Source of the DNA: an uncultured Eubacteriales bacterium
Lineage (GTDB): Bacteria > Bacillota > Clostridia > Oscillospirales > Oscillospiraceae
Assembly: GCA_900554855.1 (NCBI GenBank)
Contig: USIZ01000026.1
Location: 1-10,448 of the forward strand
Direction of reading: 5' to 3'
Length of the DNA stretch: 10,448 bases
Of the stretch, positions 5,966-10,448 are shown one piece after another. The position numbers were made by a program, and so were the translations under genes. Within the stretch, counting starts at the first letter, position 1. The number at the start of each line of letters is the position of its first letter. The notes beneath the pieces were generated by a model. That model was given only the letters and a program-made list of their open reading frames with translations. It was not told the DNA's origin and did not search any database.

Positions 5966-6025
5966 GTTGCATAAATATACAGCTACAGCGGCATTGATTT
6001 GCATACAGATGAATATTTATAGAAT
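5966..6025. promoter_or_regulatory. Candidate ARG boxes in the argG promoter region
   Basis: I compared this AT-rich region with the ARG-box consensus of E. coli ArgR (WNTGAATWWWWATTCANW). Positions 6008-6025 (plus strand) match 13 of 16 specified positions. Positions 5966-5983 match 12 of 16. Their centres are 42 bp apart, close to four helical turns. Between them and the ferredoxin terminator lies a perfect 14-bp palindrome with GAAT/ATTC half-sites (6031-6044). A TATATT in the left site could serve as a -10 box, but no convincing -35 partner was found. Regulation by ArgR/AhrC is inferred only; the match is by eye. Confidence 0.4.
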
Positions 6026-6055
6026 ATACAGCGAATATATTCGCAAATTATGAAT

Positions 6056-6088
6056 AAAAGCAGAGACGGCCGAAACCGCTCTGCTTTT
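6056..6088 (-). terminator. Rho-independent terminator after the ferredoxin gene
   Basis: AAAAGCAGAG (6056-6065) and CTCTGCTTTT (6079-6088) are perfect complements, with an inner CGG/CCG pairing (6067-6069 with 6076-6078). On the minus strand the stem is followed by TTTTATT. It begins about 17 nt past the ferredoxin stop and isolates argG from ferredoxin transcription. Confidence 0.85.
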
Positions 6089-6105
6089 AAACAAATCCCG
6101 AAGAA

Positions 6106-6276
6106 TTACTCCTGAACAGGAGCGCCGACGGGGCAGGTGCCGGCGCAGGCGCCGCACTCGATGCAGGCGCTCTCGTCGATCTGATACTGGGTATCGCCGG
6201 CGGAGATGGCGCCCACGGGACATGCGCTCTCGCACGCACCGCACATGATGCAGGAATCGGTAATCTTGTAAGCCAT
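6106..6276 (-). CDS. 2[4Fe-4S] clostridial-type ferredoxin
   Basis: Small soluble one-electron carrier of anaerobic metabolism; typical partners in Clostridia are pyruvate:ferredoxin oxidoreductase, hydrogenases and Rnf, though none is encoded here. The protein has 56 residues, the classic length. It carries two CxxCxxCxxxCP motifs: Cys9, 12, 15, 19 and Cys38, 41, 44, 48. Each binds three ligands of one cluster and one of the other, in the pseudo-symmetric fold of this family. The start MAYKITDSC is typical, and a GGAGG ribosome binding site (6285-6289) lies 8 nt upstream. An in-frame ATG farther upstream (6327) would add 17 residues but lies too close to the TATAAT at 6333-6338. It is a single-gene unit with its own promoter (6333-6360) and terminator (6056-6088). 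Confidence 0.95.
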   Translation of the reverse strand: MAYKITDSCIMCGACESACPVGAISAGDTQYQIDESACIECGACAGTCPVGAPVQE

Positions 6277-6301
6277 AGTTTGCACCTCCATGTTTGATCT
6301 G

Positions 6302-6316
6302 GCCCGGAAACCGGGC
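6302..6316. repeat. Hairpin in the ferredoxin leader
   Basis: GCCCGG (6302-6307) and CCGGGC (6311-6316) are perfect complements with a 3-nt loop. It lies between the -10 box and the ribosome binding site of the ferredoxin gene, near the expected 5' end of the mRNA, where such a stem may stabilise the transcript. Confidence 0.5.
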
Positions 6317-6332
6317 AAATTCCTCAAACTGC

Positions 6333-6360
6333 ATTATAACACGGGACGGCAAAAAAGCAA
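6333..6360 (-). promoter_or_regulatory. Promoter of the ferredoxin gene
   Basis: On the minus strand: -35 TTGCTT (6355-6360), 16-nt spacer, -10 TATAAT (6333-6338) with an extended TGn element just before it. It is a strong vegetative (sigma-A-type) promoter by sequence. The leader to the ATG would be about 50 nt. Confidence 0.75.
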
Positions 6361-6420
6361 GGGGTTTCGCGGGATAAATGCAAGGGAAATGGGTAGTCTA
6401 GACTAATAAGGAGGGAAGCC

Positions 6421-6621
6421 ATGAAACGGAAAAAACGTGTGGAGGAGCGGCCGAAATTTCCCGGCCGGCGGGAGGAGTTCGCCGGGGAGCTTACCCCGCA
6501 GATCTGGCCGGGCCCCGTCACCCGCGCCCATCCGGGGCGGTTCGCGTCCCGGGAGGCACGGAAGGCAGACGACGTTCCAGGCAACGATGACAACGGCATC
6601 TGGACCCGGGATGGGGTGTAA
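6421..6621 (+). CDS. Small unrecognised basic protein
   Basis: A 66-residue ORF on the plus strand, divergent from the ferredoxin gene. I do not recognise it. It starts MKRKKRVEERPKFPGRREEF and is rich in Arg, Lys, Pro, Gly and acidic residues. It has no cysteine, no membrane segment and no signal peptide, so it is probably largely disordered. Support for a real gene: AAGGAGGG (6408-6415) 5 nt before the ATG, GC-rich third positions like the neighbours, and a terminator hairpin starting 7 nt after the stop. A perfect 12-bp palindrome (TAGTCTAGACTA, 6394-6405) abuts the ribosome binding site and could be an operator or an mRNA structure. No clear promoter is visible in the short space from the ferredoxin promoter. 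Confidence 0.55.
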   Translation: MKRKKRVEERPKFPGRREEFAGELTPQIWPGPVTRAHPGRFASREARKADDVPGNDDNGIWTRDGV

Positions 6622-6627
6622 GAAAAT

Positions 6628-6664
6628 CCGCGCACCGAAAGTCGGGTTTCGGCGCGCGGGTTTT
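6628..6664. terminator. Bidirectional terminator between the small ORF and murE
   Basis: CCGCGC-A-CCGAAA (6628-6640) pairs with TTTCGG-C-GCGCGG (6647-6659), a 13-position stem with one mismatch. On the plus strand it is followed by TTTT (6661-6664). On the minus strand it is followed by the complement of AAAA (6623-6626), again a T-run. It can therefore end both the plus-strand small ORF transcript and the minus-strand dapF-murE transcript. Confidence 0.8.
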
Positions 6665-6687
6665 ACATTGGATCAGGATTGCTGATA

Positions 6688-8148
6688 TTATTTCCCTGCA
6701 ATAATGTCGGCGATGAGCTCCCGCTCATCCATGTGGTGTTTGACCCCGTGGATCTCCTGATAGTCCTCATGACCCTTGCCGGCGAGGATGATGACGTCGC
6801 CCTCCTGGCCGTGCTCCATGCAGTAGCGGATGGCATCCTTGCGGTCGGGGATCGTGACATAGGCGCCGTCGGCCTTGTGGACGCCGGTCAGAATATCGTT
6901 GATGATATCCATGGGCTCCTCGTTGCGGGGGTTGTCGCTGGTGACCACGGTCAGGTCGGCCAGCCGGGAGGAGACCTCACCCATCTCGTAGCGGCGGGAC
7001 TTGGCCCGGTTGCCGCCGCAGCCGAACAGGCAGATGATGCGTTTGGGGCCGTACTTGCGGATGTTGACCAGCAGGGCCTCAAGACTCATGGCGTTGTGGG
7101 CGTAGTCGATCATCAGGGTGTACTTGCCCGGGGTGGGCACGATCTCCAGACGGCCTTTGACCTGAATGGAATCCAGCGCGGCCAGAATGTCCTCCTGCGC
7201 CACGCCCAGATGGCGGCACAGGGCAATGGCGGCCAGAGAGTTGTAAACGGTGAAGTCGCCGGGAATGTCCACCCGGACGTGGTAATGCTCCAGACCGTTC
7301 AGCTCGTACTCCACGCCCAGATAGCCCGGCCGCTGGACGCGGTGGATGTCCGCGGCGTAGAGATCGGCGTTGTCGTGCAGACCGAAGGTCTCAAGTGCGC
7401 AGGTGTGGCCTGCCATGACCTCGGTGAGGTAGTCGGCGTCGGCGTTGGCCAGACCCTGCTTGCAGCGCCGGAACAGCAGACCCTTGCAGCGGATATAGTC
7501 GGCCATGTCCGGGTGCTCGGCGGGGCCGATGTGATCCTCCTCCAGATTGGTGAAGATGCCGTAGTCGAAGGTAAAGCCGCCCACGCGCTCCAGCTTCAGC
7601 GCCTGAGAGGACACCTCCATGACCACATACTTGAGCCCCGCGTCCACCATGCGGCGGAAATACTCCTGCACCAGATAGGACTCCGGAGTGGTGTTGACGG
7701 CGTGGATGTGCTCTTCGCCGATGATGATCTCAATGGTGCCGATCAGGCCGGCCTTCAGCCCGGCGTGCTCCATCATCTGGCGCATCATATAGGTAGTGGT
7801 GGTCTTGCCCTTGGTGCCGGTGACGCCGATGGTGGTCAGCTTCTCGGCGGGGTGGCCGAACCAGGCGGCGCTCAGTTCTGCCAGAGCCAGACGGCTGTTG
7901 GACACCTTCAGCACGGTGACGTCGGCGGGCACCTTCACATCATGCTCAACGACCACAACGGAAGCCCCCTTGGCGGTCACGTCGGGCAGATAGCTGTGGC
8001 CGTCGCTGACGGCGCCCACTACGCAGACAAAGATGCAGCCCGGCTCCACCTTGCGGGAGTCATATACCAATGCGGAAATATCCTGCTCCAGAGTGCCCTG
8101 CATCAGCGTGTAGTCCAGGCGCTCCACCAGATCCATCAGTCTTTTCAT
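6688..8148 (-). CDS. murE: UDP-N-acetylmuramoyl-tripeptide synthetase, meso-DAP adding
   Basis: Adds the third amino acid of the peptidoglycan stem peptide to UDP-MurNAc-L-Ala-D-Glu, using ATP, in the cytoplasm. The protein has 486 residues, normal for Mur ligases. Domain order: N-terminal UDP-binding domain (about 1-100), central ATPase with P-loop GVTGTKGKTTT (108-118) and the conserved lysine in YIRCKGLLF (Lys222, expected to be carbamylated), then the C-terminal domain. DNPR at 405-408 is the motif associated with meso-diaminopimelate rather than lysine, and GKGHE lies at 457-461. The ATG overlaps the dapF stop by ATGA, with AAGGAGAG (8157-8164) as ribosome binding site. The adjacent dapF supplies its substrate, so the two are a functional pair. 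Confidence 0.97.
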   Translation of the reverse strand: MKRLMDLVERLDYTLMQGTLEQDISALVYDSRKVEPGCIFVCVVGAVSDGHSYLPDVTAKGASVVVVEHDVKVPADVTVLKVSNSRLALAELSAAWFGHPAEKLTTIGVTGTKGKTTTTYMMRQMMEHAGLKAGLIGTIEIIIGEEHIHAVNTTPESYLVQEYFRRMVDAGLKYVVMEVSSQALKLERVGGFTFDYGIFTNLEEDHIGPAEHPDMADYIRCKGLLFRRCKQGLANADADYLTEVMAGHTCALETFGLHDNADLYAADIHRVQRPGYLGVEYELNGLEHYHVRVDIPGDFTVYNSLAAIALCRHLGVAQEDILAALDSIQVKGRLEIVPTPGKYTLMIDYAHNAMSLEALLVNIRKYGPKRIICLFGCGGNRAKSRRYEMGEVSSRLADLTVVTSDNPRNEEPMDIINDILTGVHKADGAYVTIPDRKDAIRYCMEHGQEGDVIILAGKGHEDYQEIHGVKHHMDERELIADIIAGK

Positions 8149-8996
8149 CCGTTGATCTCTCCTTCAAATACAGTCGTGGCCGGACCGGTCATATAGATGC
8201 AGCCGTCCTCGCCCAGCTCCACGGCCAGATCGCCGCCCCGTAGGTGAACCATGACCTGAGCGCCGGTGCGGCCGTTCAGGTAGCAGGCTGCGACGCTGGC
8301 GCAGGCGCCGGTGCCGCAGGCCAGCGTCTCACCGCTGCCCCGCTCCCAGACCCGCATATTGATCTCGTGGTCGTTGAGCACCTGCACGAATTCCGTGTTC
8401 ACCCGGTCGGGGAAGTAGGGGGCGTGCTCAAAGGCGGGGCCGATCTGCTCCAGCGGCAGAGCGGCCACATCGTCCACCCACACCACCGCGTGAGGATTGC
8501 CCATACTCAGGCAGGTCATGGTCCAGGGCTTCCCGGCCACCGTCACGGTCTGGCCGATGACGCCCTCGCCCAGACCGGGCACGTCCCGGCCCAGACCGAC
8601 CACGGGCACCGCCTCGGCGCGGAAGTCCGGCATACCCATGTTGACCTTGACGAGGGAGACCTTGCCGTCCTCCACCGTCAGCTCTAGCGTCTTGATGCCC
8701 GCCTTTGTCTCGATGTTCAGGGTGGTCTTGTCGGTCAGCCCCTTGTCGTAGACAAATTTCGCCACACAGCGGATGCCGTTGCCGCACATGGAGCCCTCGC
8801 TCCCGTCGGCGTTGTACATGGCCATGCGGAAGTCCGCCTTGTCTGAGGGGCAGATCAGGATCAGTCCGTCGCCGCCCACGCCGAAGTGGCGGTCGCTGAC
8901 GGCAATGGCCGCCGCGCTGGGGTCGGCGAGCATATGTTCGGTGCAGTCCACATAGACATAGTCGTTGCCGCACCCGTGCATTTTCGTGAATTTCAT
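8145..8996 (-). CDS. dapF: Diaminopimelate epimerase
   Basis: Converts LL-diaminopimelate to meso-diaminopimelate, without a cofactor, for peptidoglycan and lysine synthesis. The protein has 283 residues, as expected. The N-terminal MKFTKMHGCGNDYVYVD is characteristic. The two catalytic cysteines are in MCGNGIRC (Cys71) and ACGTGAC (Cys227), one in each half of the two-domain pseudo-symmetric fold. GNPH near 166-169 and ERGSGET near 218-224 are also conserved. The ATG at 8996 has an AAAGGGGA ribosome binding site (9007-9014). The stop overlaps the murE start by 4 nt, so translation is likely coupled. The gene is first in a two-gene unit whose promoter must lie in 8997-9150. Confidence 0.97.
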   Translation of the reverse strand: MKFTKMHGCGNDYVYVDCTEHMLADPSAAAIAVSDRHFGVGGDGLILICPSDKADFRMAMYNADGSEGSMCGNGIRCVAKFVYDKGLTDKTTLNIETKAGIKTLELTVEDGKVSLVKVNMGMPDFRAEAVPVVGLGRDVPGLGEGVIGQTVTVAGKPWTMTCLSMGNPHAVVWVDDVAALPLEQIGPAFEHAPYFPDRVNTEFVQVLNDHEINMRVWERGSGETLACGTGACASVAACYLNGRTGAQVMVHLRGGDLAVELGEDGCIYMTGPATTVFEGEING

Positions 8997-9032
8997 TGGG
9001 TCAAAGTCCCCTTTACAGTCATATCAAATTTT

Positions 9033-9038
9033 ATTATA
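9033..9038 (-). promoter_or_regulatory. Candidate -10 box for dapF-murE
   Basis: TATAAT on the minus strand, about 37 nt upstream of the dapF ATG. The -35 region at the usual spacing is poor (TATACT or nearby), so the assignment is tentative. Elsewhere, the intergenic stretch 9039-9140 shows only a small CCTCC/GGAGG hairpin (9109-9122). Confidence 0.4.
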
Positions 9039-9142
9039 CAGATTTGAAATGCAAAGTATATCCTAACAAATGCCGAAAACCATGCGAAAAGTGCTTTCTG
9101 ATAACTTCCCTCCGAGAGGAGGAGCCGTTGAAAATGCGCCAC

Positions 9143-9171
9143 TTGCCACTTTGAATTCTGTCTATTATAAT
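9143..9171 (+). promoter_or_regulatory. Promoter of the TetR-family gene
   Basis: -35 TTGCCA (9143-9148), spacer of exactly 17 nt, -10 TATAAT (9166-9171): a near-consensus vegetative promoter. TetR-family proteins often repress their own promoter through a palindrome here. I see only weak symmetry (ATTC...GAAT, about 9155-9174). Confidence 0.75.
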
Positions 9172-9209
9172 GAATCATATCGCAAGAAGGACAGAACGGA
9201 GGGCAGACA

Positions 9210-9827
9210 ATGGCCAAAAAGAAAAACCGTAACACAAAGGGCAAGATCGTCTCCGCTGCGTGGGATCTGTTTTACCGGCAGGGGTACGAGAACACTACGG
9301 TGGAGGAGATCATCGAGGAATCCGGCACCTCCCGGGGCTCTTTTTATCACTACTTTGACGGCAAGGACGCGCTGCTCTCCTCGCTGAGCTACCTGTTTGA
9401 CGACAAGTACGAGGAGCTGTTGGAGACGCTGGACACCGACCAGAATGCCTTTGATATTCTAATGTATCTGAATCGGGAACTGTTCGGCATGATCGAGCGC
9501 ACGGTTTCCGTGGAGCTGCTGGCCCAGATGTACGCCGCTCAGCTGACCACTAAGGGTGAAAAGCACCTGCTGGATCGGGACCGGCTCTATTACCGCCTGC
9601 TGCGCCAGATCGCCCGGCAGGGGCAGGACCGGAGCGAACTGCGGCAGGACATCCCCACCGGTGAGATCGTCAAGACCTATGCCCTGTGTGAGAGGGCGCT
9701 GCTGTACGACTGGTGTATCTGCGGTGGAGAGTATTCTCTGCGGGAGTATTCCGCGAAAATGATGCCTATTTTCCTCACCCACCTGCGTGCGTCGGTTGTT
9801 GACAAAAAACTTTCAGATGATATTTGA
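9210..9827 (+). CDS. TetR/AcrR-family transcriptional regulator
   Basis: Probable one-component repressor that binds DNA as a dimer and responds to a small ligand. The protein has 205 residues, typical for the family. The N-terminal TetR DNA-binding domain spans about 8-55. The helix-turn-helix is TTVEEIIEESGTSRGSFYHYF (roughly 29-49), with the characteristic SRGSFYHYFDGKDALL ending. The C-terminal part is a divergent helical ligand domain, so the inducer cannot be inferred. The start ATG has GGAGGG (9198-9203) 6 nt upstream and a strong promoter at 9143-9171. It is divergent from dapF. Downstream on the same strand is a PutP-like transporter gene, separated by a hairpin terminator and a new promoter. 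Control of that transporter is possible but unproven. Confidence 0.93.
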   Translation: MAKKKNRNTKGKIVSAAWDLFYRQGYENTTVEEIIEESGTSRGSFYHYFDGKDALLSSLSYLFDDKYEELLETLDTDQNAFDILMYLNRELFGMIERTVSVELLAQMYAAQLTTKGEKHLLDRDRLYYRLLRQIARQGQDRSELRQDIPTGEIVKTYALCERALLYDWCICGGEYSLREYSAKMMPIFLTHLRASVVDKKLSDDI

Positions 9828-9864
9828 TGTAGTGTACAGCTTGTAATGATTGGAATATAAAGAA

Positions 9865-9903
9865 AAACTCCGCACATTTGATAAAAATGTACGGAGTTTG
9901 TTC
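9865..9903. terminator. Terminator after the TetR gene, possibly bidirectional
   Basis: AAACTCCG (9865-9872) pairs with CGGAGTTT (9892-9899). An inner ACAT/ATGT pairing (9874-9877 with 9887-9890) follows after one mismatch. The plus-strand tail is TTTGTTCTGT, moderately T-rich. The minus-strand tail is stronger (TTTTTCTTT). It separates tetR from the transporter promoter. Confidence 0.7.
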
Positions 9904-9907
9904 TGTA

Positions 9908-9936
9908 TTGCGTTCTATAAAATATCCTGCTATATT
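9908..9936 (+). promoter_or_regulatory. Promoter of the PutP-like gene
   Basis: -35 TTGCGT (9908-9913), spacer of 17 nt, -10 TATATT (9931-9936). It lies 34 nt upstream of the ATG and just after the tetR terminator, so the transporter has its own transcript start. Confidence 0.6.
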
Positions 9937-9969
9937 GGTCAATATTCCCGAGAGAAAGAGCGTGAATGT

Positions 9970-10448
9970 ATGAGTTCCTCTACCATCTGTATTCTGATCG
10001 CCATCGTGGCCTATCTGGGCATGATGCTGTATCTGGGCTTCCGCTATTCCAAGGCGAGCAAGTCCTCCGACGAGTTTTATCTGGGCGGCCGACAGCTTGG
10101 CCCCTATGTGACCGCCATGAGCGCCGAGGCCAGCGATATGTCCTCCTGGCTGCTGCTGGGGATTCCCGGTCTGGCCTATGCCTCCGGTATCTGCGATGCG
10201 GCGTGGACGGCCATCGGTCTGGCCATCGGCACCTATCTCAACTGGCTGCTGGTCGCCAAGCGCCTGCGCCATTACACTGAGGTGTGCGGGGACAGCGTCA
10301 CCGTGCCCGACTTCTTCGAGAACCGCTTCCGGGACAAGAGCCACCTGCTGATGGGCATTTCCTCCGTTGCTATCGTGGTGTTCTTTGTGCCCTACACCGC
10401 CTCCGGCTTCGCCGCCTGCGGCAAGCTGTTCTCCAGCCTGTTTGGTGT
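9970..10448 (+). CDS. putP: Sodium/proline symporter (PutP-like), N-terminal part (cut by window edge)
   Basis: Member of the sodium:solute symporter family, most like PutP, which imports proline with sodium across the cytoplasmic membrane. 159 residues are visible, about a third of a full protein. The first transmembrane helix is ICILIAIVAYLGMMLYLGF (6-24). The hallmark DEFYLGGRQLGP (34-45) and VTAMSAEASDMSSWLLLGIPG (47-67) follow; the Arg41 and Asp56 here align with Arg40 and Asp55 of E. coli PutP, which are needed for transport. Later come AIGLAIGTYLNWLLVAKRLR (81-100), TVPDFFENRF (111-120) and a further helix. The ribosome binding site is weak (AGAGAAAGAG, 9951-9960). An overlapping ATG at 9965 is in another frame. 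Exact substrate is inferred from similarity by eye. Confidence 0.9.
   Translation, partial: MSSSTICILIAIVAYLGMMLYLGFRYSKASKSSDEFYLGGRQLGPYVTAMSAEASDMSSWLLLGIPGLAYASGICDAAWTAIGLAIGTYLNWLLVAKRLRHYTEVCGDSVTVPDFFENRFRDKSHLLMGISSVAIVVFFVPYTASGFAACGKLFSSLFG

Noticed and set aside
5911..6055. T-box or arginine riboswitch in the argG leader
   Set aside because: No T-box conserved sequence or terminator/antiterminator pair could be found; only a short GC hairpin is present.
6048..6065. A third ARG-box-like site (TATGAATAAAA)
   Set aside because: Only the left half matches, and it overlaps the ferredoxin terminator stem.
6437..6685. Alternative plus-strand frame overlapping the small ORF
   Set aside because: It runs through the terminator hairpin and has no ribosome binding site; the frame starting at 6421 has one.
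6679..8196. 505-codon plus-strand open frame opposite murE
   Set aside because: Antisense shadow; murE has all Mur ligase motifs on the minus strand.
9775..10344. Minus-strand open frame over the tetR end and putP start
   Set aside because: It crosses a terminator and a promoter and opposes the clear putP frame; composition is shadow-like.

Overview
The window looks like chromosomal DNA from a GC-rich, anaerobic Gram-positive bacterium of the Clostridia, most likely an Oscillospiraceae-type gut organism. This is inferred from four things: strong AGGAGG-type ribosome binding sites, a clostridial 2[4Fe-4S] ferredoxin gene, the order of the arginine genes, and abundant short palindromic intergenic repeats. 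No rRNA, tRNA, CRISPR array, transposase or phage gene is visible.

Left part (1-5873, minus strand): an arginine biosynthesis cluster. In transcription order it runs argG (4650-5873), argH (2965-4353), a small unrecognised gene starting on the argH stop codon (2705-2965), argC (1636-2553), argJ (395-1621) and the first 64 codons of argB (1-193), which leaves the window on the left. ArgJ, ArgB and ArgC carry out acetylation, phosphorylation and reduction steps from glutamate towards ornithine. ArgG and ArgH convert citrulline to arginine. The steps between (ArgD, carbamoyl transfer) are not in the window. Two gaps are filled with perfect hairpins and short repeats: 194-394 before argB and 4354-4649 before argH. 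A third gap (2554-2704, before argC) holds another repeat. The AT-rich stretch upstream of argG (about 5911-6055) holds candidate ARG boxes.

Middle (6050-6690): a single ferredoxin gene on the minus strand, with its own promoter and terminator. Divergent from it is a small 66-codon ORF on the plus strand with a good ribosome binding site. This ORF ends at a hairpin terminator it shares with murE.

Right part (6688-10448): dapF and murE form a two-gene minus-strand unit with an ATGA overlap. They make meso-diaminopimelate and attach it to the peptidoglycan precursor, and the MurE DNPR motif fits meso-DAP use. Divergent from dapF is a TetR-family regulator with a strong promoter and its own terminator. 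It is followed by the start of a PutP-like sodium/proline symporter gene with its own promoter, cut off by the window edge.

Most of the window is ordinary housekeeping metabolism. I do not see a convincing new multi-gene system. The most unusual content is the family of structured repeats between the arginine genes, including two hairpins that share a 24-nt core with a compensatory base change but have unrelated, self-complementary outer arms. The small argH-coupled gene and the isolated small ORF also merit a look.
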